Positions 10,976 to 22,214 of a stretch of DNA of 64,000 nt are shown here, in pieces. Numbering within the stretch: the first letter of the stretch is position 1; every line of letters starts with the position of its first letter. The stretch is from Hyparrhenia diplandra (Eukaryota; Streptophyta; Magnoliopsida; Poales; Poaceae). The translations under genes and the position numbers were made by a program. The stretch lies in contig JADLZK010012636.1 in the NCBI GenBank assembly GCA_015847255.1, positions 17,403 to 81,402 on the forward strand, given 5' to 3'. Under the pieces are notes generated by a model that made no database searches, was not told where the DNA came from, and saw nothing but the letters and a program-made list of their open reading frames with translations.

Positions 10976-11138
10976 CCCTCAGCTAGCAGTGCGAGATGGT
11001 TGCCCGGATGGACAACGCTGGAAGTAAAGGTTACTCTCACGAGAGGGGACATTTAGCGTGCGGAATGGTCATCGGGGCTGGGCGGCGCGCCGCCGTGGCT
11101 CTAAATATTATTTAGAGCAGTGCTTCCTCAATAGCAGT

Positions 11139-11175
11139 TATATATATAAATATATATATATATAAATAAAATAAA
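11139..11175. repeat. Degenerate (TA)n tract, right flank of element B
   Basis: TA repeats interrupted by AA, grading into AAATAAAATAAAAT. Confidence 0.85.
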
Positions 11176-12819
11176 ATAGAACTATTACCTTATAGCTAGC
11201 TACAGAATACCATATCCTGTAACCGGACCCAACGAGCGTGCTTGATCGAACCCAAAGAGGCTAATCAGACCCACCGGACGCGCACCGTTATTATTATATA
11301 GGACCAGTCGCCTGGCTGGGCACCATTAATTAGCATTAATTACCTATGACCCAAAATAGGGAAGGCACGTTTGGCATGAAAATCCCCAAATCCCGTCACC
11401 CCGTCACCTGCTCCCATCGCAGTCCAGCTTTTTCCGCCGCCCCGGCGCTCCGTCCGCGGTCTACCGGTGATGGCCCCTAGCTCCTCCCACAAAAGTGGCA
11501 CGGCGGCTCCTCCTATGGATCCTCTCGGTGGCCTTCCTCCTAGCGGTGGAGGAGGCGGCGGCAGCTGCTCTTTCGTCACCCGCGGTGTCGACCCTCCTAC
11601 CACCGATGGCGGCGCCGACCCTAGCGCAGCCCGGCCCGGAGCCATCCCCGAACGGCGGCGCGCGGGTTCCGCGGCCATGCGACTCGCCCCTTGCAGATCG
11701 AGCCGAGCGCATGGCACCCACGGTCGCGCTCGTTCATCCAGAGGCGGTGGCCCGGCACTCGTCGCATCTTCGGTGGCAACAGTATGTCGAGGTGAGCCCT
11801 GCACAAATCTGCATCCCTAGATAATCATGGACTGAATTTGCTTTTGGTCTGTATGTATCTGGCTGATCAGTTTGATTCCAAATTCTCGGACCGGATTGAC
11901 GATTATTATCTCCGTGACGCACTGGGGTAGTGGGGTATCTTTTACTGGATGCAGTAGCAAATTGGTGATGCTAGATCTTACATCTGACTGACCTCTTCAG
12001 CAACAAGTAAGTGTTCATCCGCTCCTTGTTTCATACACCATCTCCACCAACAGCTTATTTTTTTGTGCCTAATGCATCATGAACGATATGGTAATGCTTG
12101 TATTTTTTTAATTTTAGAATGTTTCTTGTTGGTGAGGAGGTTAGTTTTAGATGTGGAAGTATGAGTTACTCCCGTTGGTGATTAGCCTAAAATTCCCCTA
12201 CTGCTAGTCGTAACCTTGTAAAATTGTACTATTGTTATGGTAACCAATTTCTAAAAGCAACTTGACATCAGTTGTGGTAACTCACTATTCTAAATATCAG
12301 CTTGAGTCATCTGAATTCTGCAATTATTACATGGTAAATATTTGACTCTTCATTGTAGTAAGTAGTAACTACTCTAAAAAAATAGCTTAATACAAATTTT
12401 TGTAACTATTTTGTAGTAAAATTTTATGACTTATCATAAAAATTTCATGGTAAATTCGACTTGTCGTTCTAGTAATTGGCCTGGTCAGAAACTATTGGGA
12501 AGTTGCCTGGTCGCGTGTACCCTGCACATCCCCATTAGACTAGCAGAGACAGGCTACAAGGTGATTTATCTTATCCATGTGTGTTTGTTAATGGCAATTT
12601 TACACTGTACATACTTGGTTCACTGATGCCCACTGCAACTATTGCCTCTGATTCATGTTCGCCTTCTTAGTCCCTTTTTACTGATGCACATTGTTGGTCT
12701 GATTAGGCATCTCAAACATGCTGCATAAGCTTCTATGATTCTAGTGAATTTAAGTAGTAATTAATGCTCCTGCTTTCAACCCAAATAGTTGAATATCAGG
12801 CCCCTTGTCTGATTAGGGT
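11176..12819 (+). other. Gene-fragment-like unit, unassigned
   Basis: A TATATAGG box at about 11294 is followed by a GC-rich stretch (11380-11800) and then AT-rich intron-like DNA. One plus frame over 11470-11820 starts with ATG and is Ser/Gly/Pro-rich. The overlapping frame at 11495 reads like a signal peptide (RRLLLWILSVAFLLAVEEA) but has no ATG, only GTG. A donor-like GAG|GTGAGC occurs at about 11789. Layout fits promoter, first exon and intron of a captured or dead gene, but no family is recognised and no downstream exon was found. Confidence 0.3.
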
Positions 12820-13178
12820 AAATTTTTTCTACACTCTAGGTGTAGTTGCACCCATGTGTATATCTCAAGATTTATGGTATATATGACCGAACGAAGTGCA
12901 TGTGGATGAAGTATATGATCATACTAGACTATCCATGGTGGTATATACGTTAAGTATGCATTCATACTTTGAGTATATGGATATATTTTTTTTTATATAT
13001 ACGCTAGTAGTGGCATTTTATGTAATATATTAAAAAATACGGGTTCCATCGAAATTTTTCGGCGTAGTAAGATCTAGAGTATCTTAATATGAGTATCTAA
13101 ACATACTCAAACCAATAAACAAGTATGAACACATACACAATGTGATTTTTTGAATATGGGTGTATAGAAAGTGCACCA
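12820..13178 (-). mobile_element. Short TA-associated element C1 (same family as C2)
   Basis: Its left end (AAATTTTTTCTACAC then CTAGGTGTAG) matches the complement of the right end of C2 (31970-32009). Its right end (complement GGTGCACTTTCTATACA) matches the left end of C2. The two copies are therefore in opposite orientation. The right side abuts (TA)n at 13179-13200; the left side has no TA tract. The interior holds GTATATA/CATACT-type repeats like those of C2. No coding content. Confidence 0.65.
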
Positions 13179-13200
13179 CATATATATATATATATATATA
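13179..13200. repeat. (TA)n tract between C1 and the pararetroviral block
   Basis: About 10 TA units. Viral-like sequence begins directly after it. Confidence 0.9.
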
Positions 13201-13429
13201 TTTTTCGAACGACTTCAATTCCTTTCTATCTTCGAGCCTGAACACATATATCATCAATAGAGCCACAACACATATCTTTGCATACCCTTGGCCGGCGAGA
13301 CTAAAAGCATAGAAGTCATCTCTTTTGATGGGATAAAACGATAAGGATAAAGTCGAAGAAATCGTCCCTTCGAGCTCTCGTCTTGTCATCCTCAATCCTC
13401 AAATAGTTATTCCACTTTTCATCCCACAA

Positions 13430-14076
13430 ATGACTTCTTCCAACTTCAAACATAAAGGTTCGAATCCTCGGGATCCCGGGAACCATTCAATGAGATATTC
13501 CAATCTCCTCAAAAAGATACTTTCCTCACAAAGGAAAGGCATGAAAATGAAATGTCTCGGGATGAGACCGGGAGAACTCATCCCGCCCTTGATAGCTTTG
13601 TGATCATCACCAAAATTATATCACCCATGGTCCTACGAGATGCCTTAGATGAAACAAATCTTGCCTTGGGACCTAAGCTATGCTCAAAAACCTCTCATGA
13701 GTTGTTTGTCTCAAATCAAAGATCTAATACTAGGCAGATTCTTTTAATCTTTATCCAAAACGTTATTGATCTGTTTGGGAAGAATTATCAACAAAACTTG
13801 AGAAAGAAGTTTCTTGGCTTTCAAGATTATTTCCTCGAGCGGTTTGCTAGGAAACTCAAAAATGGGATATTCATCGATATTTATATGTTCCCAATCTCTC
13901 ACCTTGACAACGAATTGATAATCCATCCTTGGAACAAATATATCATTCTCAAGGCCGACCTAGGTCCAAAGAATCTCAAAGATATATCATCTCAAACAAC
14001 CTTAGACCAAGAACAATCTATAGGAATTATCAAAGATACTATCTCAACCACGCTTTTACGGCTACAAAAATTATAA
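13430..14076 (+). pseudogene. ORF2-like fragment of pararetrovirus block 1 (first copy)
   Basis: ATG at 13430 opens a frame that shifts near 13550 into one open to TAA at 14074-14076. The phrase HPWNKYIILKADL near the end matches RPRHKYIILKVDI in the second copy (about 17.6 kb), and both have a DETxxT-like start region, so the two are homologous. This corresponds by position to the small second ORF of this virus group; its function is not known to me. Broken by at least one frameshift. Confidence 0.5.
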
Positions 14077-14149
14077 GGAACATTGGGATGGTTTGAGATG
14101 CAAAAAATATGATAAATTTCCAATGGGATAAAGATTCTTTCCTATCAAA

Positions 14150-14815
14150 GTTATATATCCCTCGGATCCTAATCAAGATTTTTGTAAAGAAAAATACATA
14201 TCCGGCTTGCCTTTTCTTGATAATAGAAACTCATTAAGAACCATGAACCATCAAAGACCGGATATAAGACAAATAAAAAAATATACAGATTGTAAAAGCG
14301 AGAGTTATGTAATGATCCTATGGTTAAGGAACGACTCAAGATTCAAATAGAGAGAAAAGATTGGAAAAACTATTGGTATAAAAGGTATCAATCTAGTCAC
14401 CGAAACCCCTTCAAAAGAAGCCCGAATAAAGACCAAAGATATTATAAAAATAAAAAGATAAAAGCCTTATCAAAATCTAAAGATAAAACTAAGATAAATA
14501 AGCATGATAAAGAAGATTGTGAAAACATCTTGGTCCCATCGATCTAGAGCAGTTCTTTTTAGAAACCTTTTGATTACATGCAGAACCCAAAAGAAAAAGA
14601 AGTTATCCTTGAAAGATTTTTATCAAAAAACAAAAATAGTAGGAAAAGATATTTTTGTGTTGCGAGATAAGGAAGAAAGTCTAAAAAGGAGAAGCAAGCA
14701 ACAAGACCTAGAAGATTTATCCAAAGAATATAACAATATCAAGGAAGATTTGAGAGGCCTCAAAACAAAGGTAAAAATCCTTGATCTCCAAAATAAATAC
14801 AATCTTTGAAAATCA
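14150..14815 (+). pseudogene. Capsid C-terminal basic region, block 1 plus-strand part
   Basis: Lys/Arg-rich broken frames (for example RNPFKRSPNKDQRYYKNKKI at about 14400) followed by a Glu/Lys-rich coiled-coil-like stretch (14600-14810). Position just upstream of the protease, and likeness to the basic stretch in the minus-strand capsid copy at 19.4 kb, support a capsid C-terminal origin. Several frameshifts. Confidence 0.4.
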
Positions 14816-14879
14816 AAATGAAGAAATAGTTGGATCTATAGAAAGATATTTTAAGCAAAAAATGGTATCTTTGAAATTC

Positions 14880-15430
14880 AATACAAATTCAAAGATGGCT
14901 TTAACTTTAAATATAAAACTCTAATAGATTCGAGGTGCGGATGTGAATTGCATTAGAGAAGGAATTATACCTTTCAAATATTTTGAAAAATCATCCCATA
15001 AGGTTCATCCGCCAATGGCAACTGCTCCAAGTCGGCCACAAAGTTCTGAGGTGCATGTTTGCATTTTCGAGTATGTTTAAAAACATCATTCTTATTGATC
15101 AAAAACCTCAGTCAAGGAGTAATCTTAGGAACCCCATTTCTATCTTTAATCCGACCTTTCTTGGTGACCGAACAAAGTATTCAATTCAATATGAAAGGAA
15201 AGCAAGTTGAACTGATGTTCACTTCTCAACCTAAAGAAACTCTTTTAAATCAATTGCAAGAAGCTATTCGCCATAAAGAACAATTCATTAATGAGGTAGC
15301 CTACGAAATCAAGAAAGTAAGGATAGACAAAACCCTTGAAGATCCAAATTTTAAAATAAAGATAAAGACCTTAGAGGAAAAATTTATCAAAGATATATGC
15401 TACGATCTTCCCTCTCGCCTTTTGGCATAG
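14880..15430 (+). pseudogene. Aspartic protease region, block 1
   Basis: A (L)IDS motif followed by GADVNCIREGIIP across a one-base shift near 14935, then a second half with VILGTPFLSLIRPF (about 15117-15160). These are the catalytic loop and the flap-distal ILG-x-P-F element of retroviral-type proteases. The catalytic Asp-Ser pair is present but the following Gly-Ala is out of frame, so the domain is broken. Confidence 0.6.
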
Positions 15431-15431
15431 G

Positions 15432-16140
15432 AAGAAACATGAGGTGTCACTCCCATATGTATCCAACTTTAGTGAGGATAAGATCCCTACTAAAGCAAGG
15501 CCCATACAAATGAATAGTAGACTCCTAGAGATCTGCAAAGCCGAGATTGATGAACTCTTAAAGAAAGGCCTAATAAGGAAAAGCTCCTCTCCTTGGAGTT
15601 GTGCGGCCTTTTATGTGGAAAATCTTTCTTTGAGAAAGAAAGAGGTGTCCCAGGACTAGTTATCAACTATAAACCTCTTAACAAAATTTTACAATGGATA
15701 AGATACCCAATTCCTTATAAACATGACCTAATCGGAAGAATCCAAGGATCACAAATATATTCCAAATTTAATATGAAATCGGATTTTGGCAAATTCAAAT
15801 AAAAGAAGAGGACGGTATAAAAGCGCTTTCACTACTCCATTTGGTCATTATGAATGGAATGTTATGCCTTTTGGTTTAAAAAATGCTCCATCGAAATTCC
15901 AAAAATCATGAATGAGATTTTCTTGCCATATACTTCTTTCATCATAGTTTACATAGATGATGTTTTAATTTTCTCACAAAATATTGATCGGCATTGGAAG
16001 CATTTAAACATATTCTATAAAATAATTATCCAAAATGGTCTTGTAGTTTTACGCAAGAAAAATGAAACTTTTCAAACTAATATACAATTTTTGGGTTATA
16101 AGATACAACATAATCAAGTTTTACACAGTAACCGGGGGTA
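15432..16140 (+). pseudogene. Reverse transcriptase domain, block 1
   Basis: EIDELLKKGLIRKSSSPWSC, then VINYKPLNK, then MPFGLKN-type and the catalytic box FIIVYIDDVLIFS (YIDD at about 15950) followed by LGYKI. This is the canonical order of motifs in caulimovirid and gypsy-type reverse transcriptases. Frameshifts at about 15640 and 15790 and stops break the frame. Assignment to Caulimoviridae rather than gypsy comes from the lack of LTRs and integrase and from the neighbouring capsid and promoter sequence. Confidence 0.85.
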
Positions 16141-16870
16141 ATAGAATTTGCGAGATAAGTTCCTGATGAAATTAAAGATAAAAAACAATTGCAAAGATTT
16201 TTGGGATGTTTAAACTATGTTTGATTTCTATGAGGCTTTGGCAAAAGATAGAAAAATTTTAACCAGAAAGGTTGAAGAAAAATTCTCTGCTCGGACCACA
16301 AAACATACATAAAAGGCGGTGAAGCAGATCAAGAGTAAGGTCAAGAGATTGCCTTGCTTGCACATTCTAGATCATGATGCATTCAAAATTATTGAAAGCG
16401 GATGCCTCGGACTATGGTTATGGTGGAATCCTAAAACAAAAAAGAAGGATTCGAAAGAAGCGACTTGTCGGGTTCGCCTCGGGAACACGGAATGATGCTT
16501 CGAGAAAAATTATTCTACCATCAAAAAGAGATATTGGCAATCGTAAAGATTGTCTCAAAGTTTCAAGGAGAACTCTCAATCGAAATTCTTATTGAGGATA
16601 GATTGCAAAGTCGCAAAAAGATGTTCTCGAGAAAGATGTGGAGAATTTAGTCTCCAAACGGATATTTGCCGGATGGCAAGCAATATTATCATGCTTTGAC
16701 TTTGATATTGAGCATATCAAAGGTGAAGTAAACTCACTCGATTTCTTATCCCGTGAATTCTTACAGGGGATATGGCACTCAAAAGAGAATTATCATTCAA
16801 GGGAGAATTGATGAAAACTCTCCATCCAAACAAACTTATCGGGGAGAATAATTAAAAACCCCATGACGCA
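16141..16870 (+). pseudogene. RNase H domain and polyprotein end, block 1
   Basis: LKADASDYGYGGIL at about 16388 carries the DAS motif of RNase H. Further broken frames give KEILAIVKIVSKFQGEL, and DFDIEHIKGEVNSL near 16700 (the FxIxHIxGxxN end of the domain). Frameshifts at about 16460 and 16600. The catalytic DAS triplet remains, but the polyprotein is not readable as one frame. Confidence 0.75.
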
Positions 16871-17129
16871 AGATAAATATGCAAATGCGTCTCAAAAAAG
16901 ATAAGGCTCATGCTCTAAATGGTTTGGCATATTATTTCAAAAATATGAGCAAAGGGAATCTCCCTTGCAATCAAGATAATCTTTCGTCCAACGAAAAAAG
17001 ATTGCCAAAATTATCGAGATGATCACTGAAGGAGGATCTTCAAAGATATCAGATTTACCAAAGATATATGATCTAGAGGATCTGAATCAAATTTATTTGA
17101 TCACAAAGTATGTGATCAGGAAAAACTGT

Positions 17130-18286
17130 TCGGAAGTATTCGATCTCCACAAAAAGATGCTTTCCTTCTAAGCCAAAAGATGTCTCATGATGAGACTCCA
17201 TACACCAAAGATGCATCCACCCAAACCAACCTCATCCTTGAAGACTTTGAGCCCCATCAAAATCATATCACCAAAGATTACTTTCATGAAACCCATCATG
17301 CCACCAAAGACTCCTTTAATGAAACCCACCTTGCCTCACCAAAAAGACACAAGCAATACCGAATTGCCACTAGTACTCCCTATGAGATGCTTATCCCAAG
17401 GCTAAGTTTCAAAAGCGAGCAAACACTTTCAATCCTTACCCAAGATATCATCGGTGATATGGAAAAAATATAAATAAAGGCGGATGAAAGTATTCCTTGG
17501 TCTCGGGAATATTTTCAAGATCTATTCACTAGGAAATACCAAAACAAAGGCATATCTGTCGGCATTCATACATTCCCATTTCTATACCTTGATAGCAAAC
17601 TTATCATCCGGCCAAGACACAAATATATCATTCTCAAGGTTGATATCAACCTTAAATATTTGAAACCTTCAAACTCATTATGCGGGAGATATCTCCTTGT
17701 AAACAATCATAGATCTTGGATTGGTCCATGCGGTCTATGGATCAATGAAAGAAATCCTCCATTACGATTTGGGTATCGCCATAAAAGAAGCATGCGAAAA
17801 CTATATCATGTTAAAGGAGTAATCAAAGTCTTGTTCTACTCGTCACCTCCAAGGTTTACTCCTCCACTACGACCTGCAATGCATGATGTTTATATCACCA
17901 AGGATACTCATCTCTTTTCAAAGCAATATATATTATGATGCGGGAGAAGACTACAAAAATTGCTCTCGGAGATACAAATCATGACAAGCTGGAGAATTTT
18001 CCATGAAGCCAAAGAGCTCGAAGAATGTATCGATTTGATCCTACATATCACATGGTTTTCGAACAAAATTACGAGGATCTTTCTTCAAGGAAACGAGAAA
18101 GGATTTGGCACAATTACTAGATGTGTTGGAAGATTAATAAAACCAGATTATGGCAAAAGAAACACAACTACGCAAAGAATATCGGGAGTTCATGTCATGG
18201 CAAGATATGTGGCGCCTGATGAAATTGATGGAACAGAGGCAGCACCAATGATATACTCTGAAGAGGAAGAAGATCAAAATATCTAG
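17130..18286 (+). pseudogene. ORF2-like region of block 1 (second copy)
   Basis: Begins with a Thr/His/Asp-rich stretch (from the ATG at 17180), then the conserved phrase RPRHKYIILKVDI, then a segment with GRYLLVNNHRSWIG and a Glu-rich end before the stop at 18284. Lies between RNase H and the promoter, where a second ORF is expected in this virus group. Stop at 17471 and frame changes break it. Function unknown. Confidence 0.5.
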
Positions 18287-18344
18287 CAAGATAAGTGGAT
18301 GCTACTATACAAAGGAATCCACACTATTGAAGATAAGAATGATT

Positions 18345-18560
18345 TTATCAAGATTCAAAAGGCACATCATGAAAGCCTTTACCAGGTCAAAAGTATAATT
18401 ATGAAGATGCTTCCCTTTCGTGAAGTCAAAAGTATCATCATGAAGATGCTTCACTTTTGTGAGGTCAAAAGAATAATCATGAAGAATAATACTTATCAAG
18501 AGTCAAAAAGGTCATCATGAAGATTCCTTCACCAATTGTCAAAAGGATCATCATGAAGAT
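18345..18560 (+). repeat. 38-bp enhancer-like repeat array upstream of viral TATA box
   Basis: Units starting GTCAAAAG at 18386, 18425, 18464, 18502 and 18538 (spacings 39, 39, 38, 36) and containing ATCATCATGAAGAT, plus a weaker unit at about 18353. The array ends about 60 bp before a TATA box. Confidence 0.85.
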
Positions 18561-18760
18561 TCTCCACCAACAAACTTCGACCGACGACGCCAACTACCGC
18601 GCCAACCATACCCTTGCCACCGCTATATAAGGAGATGAAGAGGCAAGGGAAGGCATCACAACTTCCACCCCGCATCGCCCGTATCACTGCGAGCACTTGA
18701 TCACTCCACCACCACTCCACATAAGTATTGTAGTAGTGTACACTAAATAAGAGACTCACA
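18561..18760 (+). promoter_or_regulatory. Pararetroviral promoter-like TATA region
   Basis: CTATATAAGGAG at 18623-18634 is close in form to the TATA box of caulimovirid pregenomic promoters, with a purine-rich then CATCACAACTTCC downstream stretch where an RNA start would fall (about 18655). Repeat array upstream. AATAAG at about 18745 could act in RNA 3' processing. Activity is inferred. Confidence 0.6.
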
Positions 18761-19255
18761 TCTCGAGTGCGTGTAAGAGATTTGTAAGAGTCTTATGAGG
18801 AGTCGACTAAAAGCGACCTTTTAGATGCGTGTGTTCGTGTGCTTATGCGTGTGTAAGAGCACGGAGTACTACTCGGAAGGATTCACCTTCTAAGGTACTT
18901 ACCCTATCGAGGGACTATGTATGCTTGTTATGTTTGTTTATCATAAATAGAAAATCCAAAAATATGATATATATGTTGTTTGTTGTTCTTCGTTTACATT
19001 TTATCTAGTTTGTTTATCTTTTTGTGTGTTGTTCTTTAAGTTTACTATACTATATTTATGTTTGTTTACTTTATATCTTCCGCATCGCATCCGTAGTCAT
19101 GTTCTTTCTTGCATAAGCATTTACTTTTCCTGCATTGCATCTACACCATAAAAGCCCAAAAACACCTCCTCCACGAGACATACCCTCCTTATCCTACCTA
19201 GACACGGAGTATAGAAATGGGAATGTATGAATGCTTGGATCTCTTGTTTTACCTT
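18761..19255. other. Leader-like / junction sequence in block 1
   Basis: T/G-rich and AT-rich sequence with no coding signal, between the promoter-like region and the oppositely oriented capsid copy. No tRNA-Met primer-binding site was recognised. Confidence 0.4.
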
Positions 19256-19259
19256 TACT

Positions 19260-21175
19260 TTGAAAGCAGTTTGAGGCCTTATGACCCTTTTTGCCACATT
19301 TAAAAAGCGGACTACGTCGTTTGGATATTTAGAGGCATTCTCATAAGGCTTGGGATCTTTTTTGTAAAATATTTAGAGGCATTTTCATATGTCCTTTTAT
19401 GCCTTCTTTTCTTGGTTGGGTGCTTTGCTTTCCCATGATACTTTTTAGGGTTCCTTGGGGAAATTTTTCTTTTAAATTCAAAGGGATCTTGAAAACCAAA
19501 TTGGTAGCAAAAATCTCCCAATTCTTTTTCTCCAATAGCCCTTTGTTTCTTGAAATGCTCTTTAATTTTTAAATCATTGCATAGCTCAGCTCCTACCATC
19601 TCGAATCTTTTGGGTGATTTTTCCTATATCTAGACTTTGAAAGTTGATACTCCCTCCACCCCTACGTTCTCAAAGAGTTTCTAACTTTTAAAACAAATAA
19701 GGGAGGTAGGCCGGATATATATTTTCTTTCCAAAAATCTTTGTTAGGATGCGGAAGAGTGTATAATTTTGATAGGAAAGAATCTTTATACCATCTAAAAT
19801 CGACATACTTTTGCATTTTGGATTTATCGGTTGCTCCCTATTCTTTTCATAGATATCCCGATAGTTACCCGGCAAAGTGGTAAACTATATTATAGAGTAG
19901 GGTAGAGATGGCATCGAAGCTGCTCCTAGAGATATCCCATGTTCATCTATATGGATAATTTGCCTTCCATCGTCATCTAGTTTGGCCGGCATCAATTATG
20001 GATTCTTTTTGGGTTTTAGTAAGATAGTGATCCCACCAACCCCTTAAGCTGTCCAGGCAAACCCTATGATAATCATTTGGGCTGCATCTCTTTCTTTGTT
20101 TCCATTTGCTATGCAAGCGTTTGCATACATGATCATTTGATGACACATGGTAAATATCCGGTATTCAACAAACCCATCAAGATTCCATTCGACTATCTCC
20201 TTGCCATTGAAGGCGGTCATGTTAGCTATGTGAGGCAACTCTTCAAATTGAAGATCCGCATAGGTTGGCCTTGGGTAATAATTTCTTGTCATAGCTGTTT
20301 GGGTTGTTGTTTTGAAAGTTTTGATTTTGTTTATCACATCTTGATTTCTCCATCGGTGATTTGATTTATGTTTTTACCGACTTTTAGATTTCCTAGTTTC
20401 TTTGGATAAATCATTCATGAGTTCCTCGAGATATGGAGGATCCCATGGCTTTTCGTTTTCAAGCTTGAGATTGGAGGAAATCATGTGAGGAACGAAGGGA
20501 GGAACGACTATTTGAGTGTTGGGACCATCGGTCGAGAACTAGAAGGAATATTAACCTTCACCTCACCTTTGGGCTTTGTCCGATCCATAAGAATGGCTTC
20601 TATTCGTTCCGTTTGTTGGCCAAGGGCATGCAAGGATATGTTTGAGAAGTTTTGTTGTTCTACTAGGTGACCTATGTGTTCCACCTTGGCAAGGGCTCAC
20701 CATAAGTAGTTTTGGATATATTTTTGAGAGGACAAGCTCTAACGCTTTTCGCCTTTGGCATTAACTTCTAATTGGATTGGCTCTAGTGGTGGATGGATAG
20801 ATTCTATCGCTTTCCACCAGCGATCTTCCGATCCTTAGAGGTTTTGTTTATCATGGTAATCTTATCATTGTCGATTCTTGTTCATTTTATCTTTTTGTGA
20901 AGGACTTGTTCTAAAGAATTCTTCAAAATGTACGTCGACTTTTTTCATACCAATCAAAGAAGAAGATATTCTTCTTACGCTCAATCATTTCTTTGTGCCA
21001 AACTTCTCTAATTTTCAACCAAAAGGCTCGGTCTACTTCTTGGAGATATCTCTCTTTTTTAGCTTTATTTTTGGGAAGACCTATTTCTCTTCGGAGAAAC
21101 TCTTTATCTATTTGGAATTCTTCTTCTTCCGTTAAGCATGAGAGATAACGAGGGGTGTCGGCATTACGGGTCATC
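19260..21175 (-). pseudogene. Capsid protein region, block 1 minus-strand part
   Basis: Read on minus: from about 21.17 kb a Glu/Lys-rich region (MTRNADTPRYLSCLTEEEE), a central capsid core with the reading MIIGFAWTA before a shift at about 20.05 kb, then ELCNDLKIKEHFKKQRAIGE and GDFCYQFGFQDPFEF at 19.5 kb, a basic stretch, and a CGKKGHKASNC knuckle at about 19285. The knuckle has lost its first Cys. The order core, ELCN-type helix, basic stretch, knuckle is that of petuvirus-type capsids. Stops and shifts throughout. Confidence 0.6.
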
Positions 21176-22200
21176 GACTATAATGATATTGATGTCGAAA
21201 TCGAGATTGATGGCTCATAAGAATTATCCTCATAAGTAGCATAGACAATATTGTGTGGCCTCATCGAGGTCTATTGTCGATACTAACAGAAGGGTCTAGA
21301 TTGCATGAAGTCTTTTCTTTTTCGAAGAGAAGGTGACCTCAACATCCCCATCGGGTGTCTCGGTGGATGATTGGACTTGGTTTGTTGAAGAATTTGTGGC
21401 TCAATCGCATGGGTCAAAGTCCACTTTTCGAGGAAGTTTTATCTCATCCCACTTTAAGGATTTGGGAGTGACAATATTGTTTTTCGGGATTGGCTTGAAG
21501 AAGAGTACTCAAGCCCTTTGGTGTGACTTTGCTTAGCACGGGGTGCTAAGGTGGTCATGGCTTTATAATAAATTCTATAGGTTACCGAAATGTTTTTCGG
21601 TTCGGCTCAAGATCAAAGCGATGTTTGAAGATTGAGTGTGAGGCCTTTGTGGATATTTGGGTGCGAGAGAGACACGAGAAATCGGGAAAAAGTGTTGAAG
21701 AACACCAGGACCATTGCTAAGGCTAGCCTCAACCATACCGAGCAAGGAATCACGAAACCTTTTGTTTTCTACGGTCTCTTAGCAAAGGCTAGGATGGATA
21801 CATTTAAGCCTTTTACGGTCAAGGATCGATAGCTATTTGGACCGGACCAAAGTGTAGATAATGATATTGGGGTTTGGCTCTTATGTCATTTATTTCTCTT
21901 TCGAAAAGAAGTTACAAGGTTTCATGCATGGAACTAATACGACATGTTTTTTCAATTGTTTTTATGAAATAATCCCGAAGCGAAGAGAGAAGGTTCCTAC
22001 ATGATAGATTTCTCTAATATTTATTTTTGGTATTTTCCAATTAGCAATGCTTTTTTTCAATATCTTCAAAGCAGATGGATGATGCATTCTTCACGGACAT
22101 AGTCTTGACCGACTTATCAACGCTACACGAGGCTATAGACCTATCCAGAAGCACTAAAGCGTCCTTGCTAACCAATACATCTTATACGAATAAAGGTGAT
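21176..22200 (-). pseudogene. Movement-protein-side polyprotein region, block 1 (weak)
   Basis: Upstream of the capsid region on minus, broken frames with KWDEIKLPRKVDFDPCD at about 21.43 kb and Ser/Thr-rich linkers. By position this is the C-terminal part of the movement-protein domain and linker. No diagnostic motif is intact, so the call is mostly positional. Confidence 0.35.
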
Positions 22201-22214
22201 TAGTTGGGGTAGTT

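Larger units (their letters stand above)
8745..11138. mobile_element. TA-flanked DNA element B with palindromic TIRs and subterminal arrays, about 2.4 kb
   Basis: Lies between (TA)n tracts. The left end reads GCTATTTATTTGCACTG followed at 8771-8791 by a perfect palindrome (arms GCTCTAAATA and complement, one-base spacer). The complement of the right end reads GCTATTGAGGAAGCACTG followed by the same palindrome (11098-11118). The GTAAGTATTACTAC motif is repeated about 11 times in one orientation inside the left end and three times, mainly inverted, inside the right end. Such subterminal arrays are typical of transposase-binding regions in plant DNA transposons. No transposase frame is seen. A GC-rich insert (10250-10740) looks like captured genic DNA. 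Superfamily is unassigned. Confidence 0.65.

Noticed and set aside
11495..11824. Open frame that reads like a secretory signal peptide
   Set aside because: It begins with GTG, with an in-frame TGA just upstream and no ATG, and no downstream homology. Kept only as part of an unassigned fragment.
13430..18286. Functional pararetrovirus
   Set aside because: Every domain is broken by frameshifts or stops and gene order is scrambled; no primer-binding site recognised.
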